A stretch of 63,422 nucleotides of DNA, from assembly GCA_005223075.1 (NCBI GenBank), contig NJBO01000013.1:1-63422 (forward strand), given 5' to 3'. The position numbers were made by a program, and so were the translations under genes. The notes beneath the pieces were generated by a model. The model saw only the letters and a list, made by a program, of their open reading frames with translations, ran no database searches and was not told the origin of the DNA. The stretch comes from a candidate division TA06 bacterium B3_TA06. Lineage in GTDB: Bacteria > Hydrothermota > Tepidihabitantia > B3-TA06. This document shows positions 46,496-54,057 of this stretch, piece by piece (positions within the stretch are counted from its first letter, which is position 1; each line of letters begins with the position of its first letter).

Positions 46496-46956
46496 TGGCT
46501 GAGGAACTCGTTGAAAGAAGGCTAAACCAGATTGTTAGAATTCTAGCTCTGAACGCCACCAAAGATGATGAAAAAGACAAGGACAAGGTTTTGAAGTTAA
46601 CGAAAATGGGCTTTAATACGGAAGAGATTGCTGAATTTCTAGGAATGGGTACGAATGAAATAATCAAAATTCACCTTGCGGATGTTCTCGACAGTGAAAA
46701 AAAGAAACAAGCCTATCTACTAACAACAGCCCAGAAAACCCAGTCCCAAATCTGTAAGGCGCTTAAAATAAGCCCCCCCACTTTAAGTGAGCTTTGGCAG
46801 GAATGTGCCCGCAGGGGTTTAATGAGCAAAGAAGGAAAGAGGTACAAACCTCTATTTGACCTGCAAAAGTACAAGTTGATTGCCAAGGGGTCCAGACCTA
46901 TAGAACCTCAGGAGGACGACAATGACCAAGAAAAAGAAGGAACCGAAAACAACTGA
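46495..46956 (+). CDS. HTH protein, sigma-70 region 4-like (island gene 2)
   Basis: A 153-residue protein with two helix-turn-helix segments: LTKMGFNTEEIAEFLGMGTNEI (about 34-56) and TQSQICKALKISPPTLSELWQECARRGL (about 82-110). The first resembles region 4 of sigma factors. The ATG at 46495 overlaps the previous stop by one base (TGATG) with AAAAGGAGG upstream. The C-terminus is acidic (QEDDNDQEKEGTENN). The first HTH is related to that in the next gene, suggesting duplication. Confidence 0.72.
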   Translation: MAEELVERRLNQIVRILALNATKDDEKDKDKVLKLTKMGFNTEEIAEFLGMGTNEIIKIHLADVLDSEKKKQAYLLTTAQKTQSQICKALKISPPTLSELWQECARRGLMSKEGKRYKPLFDLQKYKLIAKGSRPIEPQEDDNDQEKEGTENN

Positions 46957-47170
46957 AGAATTACTTGAGGAAATCTCAAGCAAATTAAACTGTGTCATTT
47001 ATTTGTTAGGGGCGGATATATTCCAAGAAGGTACTCAGAAAAACCATGTTAAAAAACTAAAGAAGGTCGGTTTTAACTACAAAGAAATCGCCCTAATGCT
47101 TGGAACTACACCAGGTTCTATCAGTGTAGCAACGGCACCAAGTCAAAGTAAGAAGAAACCAAAAAAGTAA
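46922..47170 (+). CDS. Small HTH protein (island gene 3)
   Basis: An 82-residue basic protein: Lys-rich N-terminus, a helix (ELLEEISSKLNCVIYLLG) and a single HTH (KKVGFNYKEIALMLGTTPGSISVATA) that parallels the HTH of gene 2 (K-x-G-F-N-x-x-E-I-A-x-x-L-G). It overlaps gene 2 by 35 bp with CAGGAGG in front of its ATG. It may pair with gene 2 or act as antitoxin or DNA-binding partner of the HEPN protein. Confidence 0.7.
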   Translation: MTKKKKEPKTTEELLEEISSKLNCVIYLLGADIFQEGTQKNHVKKLKKVGFNYKEIALMLGTTPGSISVATAPSQSKKKPKK

Positions 47171-47171
47171 T

Positions 47172-48005
47172 ATGCCCAGAACAAGACTTCTTCCTAAACC
47201 TCTAACTGATTACCTTAAACCGATTCTAGGCGTAGAGAAAAATGAGTCTGTCCGCAATAAACTTATGCGGGAAGTAGGCACTCAATATCCACTTGAACTA
47301 GCAGCAGCAATTTTCTTAGTAAGAAGGAAGGATAACCCCTACGATAAAAGCTTGGGAATAAGCAACGAAACACTTGAGAAATTAGGGAAGTTAGATCCTA
47401 TTGTAACTGCCCCTCGCGCTCAACCCAAGAAGACTTCAAAACCTAGCCTAGAACCAACTAAAGAACCAACCAAGCGACCAATAAATGTATACATAGCTCA
47501 GAAATTTAAACTCACAGACCCAATCTTACCAAAAGCACGTTTAGATGAAGCCAAAATTATGGCTGGAATCTACCCTCTTTTGTATGTTCTGGAAAACTCT
47601 ATACGTGCGTTCATGTTGAGGGTTCTAAATCACCATATAGGTAAAAACTGGTGGGATGAACCTGATCTATTAAACCTCGAATTAAAGAGAAGAGTAGAGA
47701 AAAGAATTGCGGATGAAAATAAAGAACCTTGGCACGGGAAACGTGGAAGTGGTGTGCATCAAATCTACTATACGGACCTTGGTGAACTTCCAGAAATAAT
47801 GACTTCAAAAAAGTGTTGGAAATTCTTCAAAAACATAATAGGAACACAAGAATCTATCAAAAGAAGAATAAGAGAAATCTGTCTGTCTAGAAATATAATA
47901 ATGCATTGCAATCCATTAAGTAAACATGATCAAACAAGGCTTGAAGTCTACTTCCGTGATTGGGAAAATCTTCTTGAGGAGAAGATGGATAGTATCCCAA
48001 ATTAA
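47172..48005 (+). CDS. Swt1-like HEPN-domain protein, putative RNase (island gene 4)
   Basis: A 277-residue protein. The N-terminal 75 residues are helical, then a Pro/Lys/Thr-rich linker (about 80-103) leads to a C-terminal HEPN domain: the helix GIYPLLYVLENSIRAFMLRVL, then a ...GKNWWDE segment, and the RNase motif R-x4-H at Arg240-His245 (RNIIMH). HEPN domains with this motif are metal-independent RNases found in toxin-antitoxin, abortive infection and CRISPR-associated proteins. The resemblance to Swt1-type HEPN proteins is by pattern only. It starts 1 bp after gene 3. Confidence 0.78.
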   Translation: MPRTRLLPKPLTDYLKPILGVEKNESVRNKLMREVGTQYPLELAAAIFLVRRKDNPYDKSLGISNETLEKLGKLDPIVTAPRAQPKKTSKPSLEPTKEPTKRPINVYIAQKFKLTDPILPKARLDEAKIMAGIYPLLYVLENSIRAFMLRVLNHHIGKNWWDEPDLLNLELKRRVEKRIADENKEPWHGKRGSGVHQIYYTDLGELPEIMTSKKCWKFFKNIIGTQESIKRRIREICLSRNIIMHCNPLSKHDQTRLEVYFRDWENLLEEKMDSIPN

Positions 48006-48103
48006 AATTCCTTGTCCAGCTTTTGGGTAGCTTTTGACCAGCTTATTTTTTACCCCGGACGTCTGCTTAGCGGGGACAGAATGGATGCTGTGGGTAATCT
48101 TAG

Positions 48104-48132
48104 TTGACTTATACTCTTCGGCAGGTTAGAAT
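48104..48132 (+). promoter_or_regulatory. Promoter of the YitT-family gene (leaderless type)
   Basis: TTGACT at 48104-48109, 17-nt spacer, TAGAAT at 48127-48132, then 5 nt to the ATG at 48138. Confidence 0.65.
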
Positions 48133-48137
48133 TTAAT

Positions 48138-49016
48138 ATGCGGGAAAAGAAGTTTGTACTCAAGATAAATTGGAGACACGAACTGCGCGATGCCGCGTTT
48201 ATTGTGGTAGGAAGTGCTGTCTGCGGCATAGCCTACGCGATGTTCCTCATCCCCCATCATATAGTCTCCGGAGGGGTAGGCGGCATCTCCATAATAATCA
48301 ACTATCTGACCGGTTTGCCGATGTCCCTCTTTTACGTTGCCATCAACATACCGATCTTCTTCCTCGGGCTGCGCGGGATGGGAAAACGCTACGCTCTAAA
48401 GAGCCTGGCCGGTATCCTGGCCGTATCAGGGTTCATCTTTCTCTTTGAGAATATACTTCACCTCCCCTCGGCTACCCAGGATACCATCCTGGGAGCGGTT
48501 TACGGCGGGGCGATTCTGGGTGCTGGACTGGGGATAGTTTTCCGCGGACACGGCTCCACCGGTGGAACCGACGTCGCCGGTCAGTTCTTAAACAAGCATA
48601 CCAACATCTCGGTGGGCGGATGGATACTGATCATCGATGCCGTCATCATCGGTTCAGCAGGGGTAGTGTTCGGCACCCTTGAGGCCCCCTTGTACGGGGC
48701 TTTGGCACTGATCGTGAACACCAAGGTAATAGACCTAGTGCTTGAGGGCTTCAGCTACGCGCGAGCCGCGCACATCATTACATCCAAGCCTCAGGAGGTC
48801 TCCTGGGCGATAGCACTGGAGATGCGCAGAGGCGTCACCTCGCTTCAAGGACATTCATATTTCTCAGGCGAAAAAAGGGAAGTGCTATACGTGGTGCTTA
48901 CCCGCAGGGAGATTTCGTACCTCAAGTATATCGTTAAGCAGATAGATCCCGACGCGTTCGTGGTCATCTCCGACGTCTACGAGGTGCTGGGCAAGGGGTT
49001 CAGGCCAAGGACTTAA
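48138..49016 (+). CDS. YitT/DUF161-DUF2179 family membrane protein
   Basis: A 292-residue membrane protein of the YitT family. About five or six hydrophobic segments occupy residues 15-210 (family motif IPHHIVSGGVGGISIIINYLTG near the start, GSTGGTDVAGQFLNK in the middle). A cytoplasmic C-terminal DUF2179 domain (residues ~215-290, GVTSLQGHSYFSGEKREVLYVVLTRREISYLK) follows. Function in bacteria is not established; transport is presumed. It seems to be a single-gene leaderless unit. Confidence 0.92.
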   Translation: MREKKFVLKINWRHELRDAAFIVVGSAVCGIAYAMFLIPHHIVSGGVGGISIIINYLTGLPMSLFYVAINIPIFFLGLRGMGKRYALKSLAGILAVSGFIFLFENILHLPSATQDTILGAVYGGAILGAGLGIVFRGHGSTGGTDVAGQFLNKHTNISVGGWILIIDAVIIGSAGVVFGTLEAPLYGALALIVNTKVIDLVLEGFSYARAAHIITSKPQEVSWAIALEMRRGVTSLQGHSYFSGEKREVLYVVLTRREISYLKYIVKQIDPDAFVVISDVYEVLGKGFRPRT

Positions 49017-49067
49017 ATGAATCCCAGCCTTGCCTGATTAAGATGGCAAGGTACAGAAACCCCCGAA

Positions 49068-49097
49068 TTGACAACCTCCTCTTATCCAAAATATACT
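49068..49097 (+). promoter_or_regulatory. Orphan promoter-like sequence
   Basis: TTGACA, 18-nt spacer, TATACT, pointing right into a gene-free 110 bp before the convergent gene at 49208. No ORF follows; a small RNA or decayed gene are both possible. Confidence 0.35.
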
Positions 49098-49207
49098 TTA
49101 ATGTTATTATAGAGACCCTTTCAAATTGGAGAATCAGATATAGCCCAGTGGGCTCCTACATTCAACATTTATCTCCAAAGGATAATTTAGTTTGAGTGCC
49201 CGTTTCT

Positions 49208-50473
49208 TCATGAATCCAATTTTTCTCTTACTGATTTGATGGCCTTTTTCAGATTTACTAAGGGAAAGGTCTTCAGTCTTTTGAGAATATTATCTTCGGT
49301 TAATTCCGTTAATATCCCGGCACATTCTTTACCAGTAGGTGATTCTACTTTGGATATTCGGTCAATAAATTCGGGAATCGCCTTTCCTCCAAAATTCTCT
49401 TCAATTCCATACCAGAAATAGTGTGCTAATGCATAGCCCAAACCCAATTTTAGCATATCTGCTTCCTTAGTGGGAAGGGGATAGGTTGGGCTAGTTAATG
49501 GCCAATCCAAAAGGTTAAATTTGATTATTTTTTCACCGTTTCTAATTTGTTCGTCCACATATCTCTCGTAATTATTCAATTCTTTTTTAATATCATCTGA
49601 AATTCCGGTCTCGCCACGCTGATCATTAGTCAACCTCCGAGCGAAAGAGTAACTCACATATTCGGCAATGCCGTCAGTAATCCACCTGACTTTGTCATCG
49701 CCAAATTTGATGTTATTATTGAGTGTGATTTCTGTCCACTCGTGCACAATACTCAAGTAAATACGAGCGAATTCTTTATCGTAGATTGAGAAGGCAAAAA
49801 GGTTGTATTCCGTTCCTTCTTCTATAACCCAATTCTGAGGCAATAATATCGGCTCCTTTTCATTAGTTATCACGATTCCAAATGGTTCGGGCGCAAATCC
49901 GATTCGTTCTTCGATAATGATCCTCATAACCGGAATATATTTTTTAATCTGCAAAGAGAACTCTTCGTAACCGGCTGGATAGTAGACAATATCCTTTTCT
50001 GCCTCTAATCGATTCAACTCTGATAGATTTACCAACTGGAATTCCCGTTTTTCTGGTGTGTCTAACGGAGTAGCGAAGGTGAAGCCAAATTTGAGCCGCT
50101 GGGCGCGGTCTTCAGCCATAATTGTCGGGTTAAGTTCAATAGTCTCAATATCAAAATAGAACTTTGTTTCCCCGCGGTTGTCAGTATTTATAACCCTTGT
50201 GCTATCTTCGAATTTTAGAATGATATTCCCAAAGGGGCAAGGGTTGCCGAGGGAATCTACCACAGCAAAGGTAAAAGGGATTTTCATTAAATCAGTATAA
50301 TCCTTAAAAATTCCGCTTTTAATAAAACCATCGCACATATCCTTCGTCTTAAAACCTCTGCCTCCTTCAATGGTAGGAATAGTGAAAGTCCGATGGGGGG
50401 CGCAGGAGAAGCAGCCCCACATTGAGATGCCAATCCCAAGTATGAGTATCCACTTCCTCACAACCACCAACAT
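49208..50473 (-). CDS. Envelope protein with a degenerate gluzincin-like motif
   Basis: A 421-residue exported protein with a hydrophobic signal containing a possible lipobox (SMWGC). The first half carries a beta domain (VVDSLGNPCPFGNIILKFEDS), the second a helical domain with VHEWTEITLNNN and, 20-30 residues on, WITDGIAEYVSY. That spacing resembles gluzincin peptidases (HExxH...E), but the motif is HEWTE, so the second zinc His is replaced by Glu. It may be an inactive or altered metallopeptidase. The gene is AT-rich. The ATG at 50473 has TGGAG upstream. Confidence 0.72.
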   Translation of the reverse strand: MLVVVRKWILILGIGISMWGCFSCAPHRTFTIPTIEGGRGFKTKDMCDGFIKSGIFKDYTDLMKIPFTFAVVDSLGNPCPFGNIILKFEDSTRVINTDNRGETKFYFDIETIELNPTIMAEDRAQRLKFGFTFATPLDTPEKREFQLVNLSELNRLEAEKDIVYYPAGYEEFSLQIKKYIPVMRIIIEERIGFAPEPFGIVITNEKEPILLPQNWVIEEGTEYNLFAFSIYDKEFARIYLSIVHEWTEITLNNNIKFGDDKVRWITDGIAEYVSYSFARRLTNDQRGETGISDDIKKELNNYERYVDEQIRNGEKIIKFNLLDWPLTSPTYPLPTKEADMLKLGLGYALAHYFWYGIEENFGGKAIPEFIDRISKVESPTGKECAGILTELTEDNILKRLKTFPLVNLKKAIKSVREKLDS

Positions 50474-50673
50474 TCTACTCCAACTTCTTGATAGACTACC
50501 GCTTCGCCGGTTATCGGATTGGCTTCAACCCCGCTCTTAGCATATCCACGAACACCCTTTAGAGTATCACCATCCCCATACTGAACGAGCTTTACCGTGA
50601 GTCCGTAGTTTCCTTCGAATGCATAGGCAATAATATGCCCCATCTCCGAAACGAAATCTGAAAAGCAAATCAC
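50458..50673 (-). CDS. Small protein of unknown function upstream of the peptidase-like gene
   Basis: A possible 71-residue product starting with GTG at 50673 and overlapping the next gene by 16 bp. It lacks a signal peptide. The sequence (TLKGVRGYAKSGVEANPITGEAVVYQEVGVE) looks like a genuine beta-rich protein rather than noise, but it could also be the tail of a decayed larger gene. A consensus promoter lies about 110 nt upstream. Confidence 0.35.
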   Translation of the reverse strand: MICFSDFVSEMGHIIAYAFEGNYGLTVKLVQYGDGDTLKGVRGYAKSGVEANPITGEAVVYQEVGVECWWL

Positions 50674-50785
50674 GACCTGTGACCTAATATGTAGAACCGC
50701 CCCTTAGAGGAAACTTATCTACGAACTTTCTCAGGTCTAAGACTATCCCTTCAACCTTAGACGAGCGGGTATCGTCTATACTTGG

Positions 50786-50813
50786 AATTATAGTAAATTT
50801 TTGCCGTATGTCA
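50786..50813 (-). promoter_or_regulatory. Consensus promoter upstream of 50673
   Basis: Minus strand: TTGACA, 16-nt spacer, TATAAT. The spacer contains GGCAAAAA, as does that of the RNA gene promoter at 27414-27441, and both are followed by ATT-C-AA sequence. Confidence 0.7.
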
Positions 50814-51023
50814 AGACCCTTCATGCTGCCTTCGATAGGGCAATGGGTTTTATCCCTGAGAGAAAGAGCATTGCCGGAGGTCTAACCTCTTGCCCTTCTC
50901 CCCCGATTTGGACGCTTATAGTTGTAACTTCACATAAATTCATCAAGGTCACTCTGTAGTTCCTCCACAGATTCATCTCGCTTCTTCCTGAGGGTTATAG
51001 AGAAAACCTCATGCCATATTCTC
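50814..51023. other. Spacer, no gene seen
   Basis: No ORF with a plausible start or composition and no strong hairpin in this stretch. Confidence 0.4.
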
Positions 51024-51051
51024 TTGACACGACCCGATCTACCAATATCAT
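51024..51051 (+). promoter_or_regulatory. Promoter of the 48-residue membrane protein gene
   Basis: TTGACA at 51024-51029, 16-nt spacer, TATCAT at 51046-51051, giving a ~85-nt leader that ends in AAAGGAG before the ATG at 51143. Confidence 0.65.
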
Positions 51052-51142
51052 AGCGGGATCAGAAAGGCGAAGAGCAACTGCTTCAGACGATTCAGACGAC
51101 AGGGAAAATAAACCAGTTTGTCAGGGTAAGAAAGGAGTTACC

Positions 51143-51289
51143 ATGCAGCCACGAGATGCGGAAAACCAGGAAGCTAAAGTCGACAAAACTCTTATCACAG
51201 TCTCCGTCGTTTTGGGCGGCATATACTTCCTTCTAATATTCGGGTACATAGCTTTGATTGCGTTTCTGTTTTCACGAACCTGGTGGTAA
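51143..51289 (+). CDS. Small single-pass membrane protein (48 residues)
   Basis: A 48-residue peptide: charged N-terminus (MQPRDAENQEAKVDKT) and one hydrophobic helix (LITVSVVLGGIYFLLIFGYIALIAFLF) ending RTWW. AAAGGAG lies 7 nt before the ATG. The open frame extends further upstream to 51011, but that part is uncharacteristic and overlaps the promoter, so the short form is preferred. Function unknown. Confidence 0.65.
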   Translation: MQPRDAENQEAKVDKTLITVSVVLGGIYFLLIFGYIALIAFLFSRTWW

Positions 51290-51463
51290 TTCACAAGGAA
51301 GAGCAAGCACACCAATCTCTGCTTCTATCTCTTCCAATGAACACCCGGGATTAAGGGACGAAAAAGTCAAACCCTCATTTGCGGTCACTCCTTCTTCGTG
51401 GCCTTGAACTCCACCCCCTTCTCGGAACTCAACCGGCCATAGCACAATAAAGAAAACTTCTCA

Positions 51464-51492
51464 TTGACATTTTTCCTATCACCCCTTATGAT
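51464..51492 (+). promoter_or_regulatory. Promoter of the zinc-ribbon membrane protein (leaderless type)
   Basis: TTGACA at 51464-51469, 17-nt spacer, TATGAT at 51487-51492, then 6 nt to the ATG at 51499. Confidence 0.65.
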
Positions 51493-51498
51493 ACGGTG

Positions 51499-51999
51499 AT
51501 GTTGGAGTCTAAACGGGTGTGCCCCCAGTGCGGTTCAGGCGAAATCATCGAGGTAGGGGTTTCCCGTCTCATGTGTCAGAACTGCTATCACGTATTCAAT
51601 TCCGATACATCTGCAGCGAAAAAAAGGCAATCACAAGAGATTCCTCTACGCAGGTGTCCATACTGTATGAAGATGAAGCCAGCCCACCTATTCCAGGGCG
51701 GCATCTGCAGCGACTGCATCAAAAAATATAAAAAGGCAGCACAGGCATCTGAGGATGAGGTGCTTCGCAGACGTATTGCTGAAGAACACCGTCGTGAGAT
51801 CCGAGAGGATTCCGCCGATTTCGGATGCCTGGTAGGGCGTGAACTAGGCTGTTTGCTGGGCTTGTTAGCCAGGATAATAGGGCCGGAAAGATACTTTGAG
51901 TACCGCCATCATCGCAGGTACAGGTGGCTGAGGATACTTATCTTCCTGGTAATCCCTGCCCTGATATTTATTGTGTATCTCTTGATAGTATTACTTTAG
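51499..51999 (+). CDS. Double zinc-ribbon protein with C-terminal membrane helix
   Basis: A 166-residue protein: a first zinc ribbon (CPQC...CQNC, residues ~8-30), a second (CPYC...CSDC, ~50-72), a charged helix (KKAAQASEDEVLRRRIAEEHRREI), and a C-terminal transmembrane segment (RILIFLVIPALIFIVYLLIVLL). The ribbons should face the cytoplasm. No family is recognised. ATG at 51499 is preferred over GTG at 51496 because of the spacing from the -10 box. Confidence 0.7.
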   Translation: MLESKRVCPQCGSGEIIEVGVSRLMCQNCYHVFNSDTSAAKKRQSQEIPLRRCPYCMKMKPAHLFQGGICSDCIKKYKKAAQASEDEVLRRRIAEEHRREIREDSADFGCLVGRELGCLLGLLARIIGPERYFEYRHHRRYRWLRILIFLVIPALIFIVYLLIVLL

Positions 52000-52064
52000 T
52001 CATCGCCAGCATCATCCCCTGAGCCTTAACCAGGCTTGAATAGAAAAAATTTGTGATCAAGTAA

Positions 52065-52529
52065 CTACTTCTCGACCTTTTTGAACTCCACCGACTTATC
52101 CGAGCGGGGTACTACGATGATCTGACAGGGATAGGTAAGTGCCATGGTAACCATGGCGTCTGGGGGCGGGGATTTCTCAAGATACTCAACCACAAGTCTC
52201 TTTGGCCCATCTAGCACGCGCTGAATCGAAATACTGTAGCCACCGGTGGGCTTCTCGCCGGAAAAAACACCCACAAGCATCCGGGCAGAGAAATCTACCT
52301 TGGGTGGCGCAAGCTTGGTTCCTTCTCCTGTTATCACCATACAGTAGCGATTCCAGAACGCCTCCCAGCTTCCGGCGTCGCGGAAGACCATACCGCCGGA
52401 TTCAGGATACTGCAAACCACTACAAGGTATCGATTCAAGTGGGGAGACCGGTTTAAGGGTCTTCACGTTGGAACACCCCATCATCAATAAGAGGGCCACA
52501 ATGGACCCCAAGATGAATTTGCTTATCAT
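52065..52529 (-). CDS. PrcB-domain lipoprotein
   Basis: A 154-residue lipoprotein: signal peptide with lipobox LLMMGC, then a PrcB C-terminal-like domain (GMVFRDAGSWEAFWNRY, ARMLVGVFSGEKPTGGYSISIQRV, IIVVPRSDKSVEFKK). PrcB-type domains occur in envelope lipoproteins, and in Treponema PrcB partners a protease. Its ATG overlaps the stop of the FrhB-like gene by 4 nt, so it is the last gene of the hdr operon, although no redox role is evident. Confidence 0.8.
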   Translation of the reverse strand: MISKFILGSIVALLLMMGCSNVKTLKPVSPLESIPCSGLQYPESGGMVFRDAGSWEAFWNRYCMVITGEGTKLAPPKVDFSARMLVGVFSGEKPTGGYSISIQRVLDGPKRLVVEYLEKSPPPDAMVTMALTYPCQIIVVPRSDKSVEFKKVEK

Positions 52530-53626
52530 ACTTTCTCCTCGCCCATCTGGCAGAACTCCTCCTCTCTGAAGGTTGCCAAGGGCAATGGATCGGTCACAGA
52601 CATACCGGCGTGGATATCCAGCTCCTTCTGGGCAATGGTGCTTATAAGGGTAAAGAGCTGCCCCACCTTGATGTCGTGGGGACAGGCCTGCTCGCACATC
52701 CCGCAGCCAACGCAGGAGAGTCCGATGTGGTTCATCCGACCGAGGTGAAAGAGCATCTCGTCGCGCGGCATTTGAAGAACCACGCGGCGGGCGGCCCACT
52801 CCTCGTAGCGCGGACCCTCGAAGTGGAAGGTGGCGGAGTCGAAGAAACACTCGTTGCAGTAGCACACCGGACACATGCTCCGGCAGTTATGGCAGTTGAT
52901 GCAGCCCGCGAAGAACTTCACCAGATTATCTATACTGGCGACTTCCTTCTGTAACTCCGCAAGATGCTTTTCTGCGTATGCGGTGCGTTTGTCTTTTTCT
53001 TCCTTGAGTGCTGCATCGCGTGCGGAGGTATCTTCGAGTTCCTGTTCGAGTTTGATGTGCTTGAGGATCTCTGCACCCTTCTCGGTCTTGGCTTCCAAAA
53101 TGATGCCGCCTTCGGCTCCGAAGGTACCGATGTTGATGTCGGCAACCGGGGCTTCGGGATAGGAGCACATACGACAAACAGGGCGAAGGTCGTCTTCGGT
53201 GAAGTCGGCGAATGTAGGAAGGGTATCGGACGCTTTCTCTTCGAACGTCTCAGGTTCAACCGTACCCGGGCAGTCGCGGGTGATTAAAAGAACGTTATCC
53301 AGGCTTATCTGGCGGAGCTTAACCAACTCCACCGCGGCACGGGACTCGCAGGGACGAAGCAGCACGGCGACGGTATTGGTTGGATTAGCAAACCGAGTGA
53401 TCTTGGAAAGCTGAACGGCGGTAGAGAGAGGCATAACCGGAGCGAACGGAAAGGTTTCATCGAGGGAGTCCTGGGAGGAAAGGAGAGCGGGGAATATCTG
53501 GTTCAAGCCAGCCTTGCGTGCGGGTAGGAGAGCTGAGGAGATAAGATTGGCCCCGAAGAGCTCGGCAAAGAACTCCCTCGTTGCCTCGCGAGGATTCAGA
53601 CCCTTCGCATAGATTCCAATCATCAT
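52526..53626 (-). CDS. FdhB/FrhB-like iron-sulfur subunit of the Hdr complex
   Basis: A 366-residue cytoplasmic iron-sulfur protein. The N-terminal half resembles the coenzyme F420 hydrogenase/formate dehydrogenase beta fold (VAVLLRPCESRAAVELVKLRQ, VLLITRDCPG). A Cys-rich block follows (CINCHNCRSMCPVCYCNECFF) and a C-terminal [4Fe-4S] motif (CVGCGMCEQACPHDI). Subunits of this type pass electrons between NAD(P)H, F420 or formate modules and HdrA. It lies 5 bp after mvhD. The physiological donor cannot be told, since no catalytic hydrogenase or formate dehydrogenase subunit is nearby. Confidence 0.85.
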   Translation of the reverse strand: MMIGIYAKGLNPREATREFFAELFGANLISSALLPARKAGLNQIFPALLSSQDSLDETFPFAPVMPLSTAVQLSKITRFANPTNTVAVLLRPCESRAAVELVKLRQISLDNVLLITRDCPGTVEPETFEEKASDTLPTFADFTEDDLRPVCRMCSYPEAPVADINIGTFGAEGGIILEAKTEKGAEILKHIKLEQELEDTSARDAALKEEKDKRTAYAEKHLAELQKEVASIDNLVKFFAGCINCHNCRSMCPVCYCNECFFDSATFHFEGPRYEEWAARRVVLQMPRDEMLFHLGRMNHIGLSCVGCGMCEQACPHDIKVGQLFTLISTIAQKELDIHAGMSVTDPLPLATFREEEFCQMGEEKV

Positions 53627-53631
53627 TACAC

Positions 53632-54057
53632 CTAGGTCTGCGGGGATTTACCCATCGGGTTCGGGCCTTTTTGGCTAAGCTCTTCGGTCATCTGTCTGAT
53701 CACCTTGGCGAACCGCAAACCTTCGGACGCGGATATCCAGCGCAGCCACACCCGTTCAGGGTCAAGCTTAAGGGTGTTGAAGATGGAGTTAAGAAGTGCC
53801 ACCCTGCGCCTGGCCTTATAGTTTCCGTTAACGTAGTGGCAGTCTCCGGGATGGCATCCGCCGATGAGCACACCGTCGGCACCTTCAAGAAGTGCTTTGA
53901 TAACGTAGCTTGCATCCACCGAACCGGAGCACATCACCCGTATGGGCCGCACGTTGGCCGGATACTGGATACGCGAGGTGCCGGCCAGGTCCGCGGCAGC
54001 AGCGGTGCACCAGTTGCAGAAGAATCCCACGATCTTTGGTTCAAAATTCTCACTCAT
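53632..54057 (-). CDS. mvhD: MvhD/FlpD-like electron-transfer subunit
   Basis: A 141-residue MvhD-family protein binding a [2Fe-2S] cluster. Conserved cysteines appear in FFCNWCTAAAADLAG, VMCSGSVD and GGCHPGDCHYVNGN. In methanogens MvhD links hydrogenase or formate dehydrogenase to HdrA. Here it is flanked by the double HdrA and the FrhB-like gene, with no MvhA/MvhG hydrogenase subunits in the window. It overlaps hdrA by 8 bp. Confidence 0.93.
   Translation of the reverse strand: MSENFEPKIVGFFCNWCTAAAADLAGTSRIQYPANVRPIRVMCSGSVDASYVIKALLEGADGVLIGGCHPGDCHYVNGNYKARRRVALLNSIFNTLKLDPERVWLRWISASEGLRFAKVIRQMTEELSQKGPNPMGKSPQT

Noticed and set aside
52530-52874. N-terminal extension of the PrcB lipoprotein
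   Set aside because: It overlaps the FrhB-like gene in another frame; the lipoprotein signal starts at 52529 with an ATGA junction.
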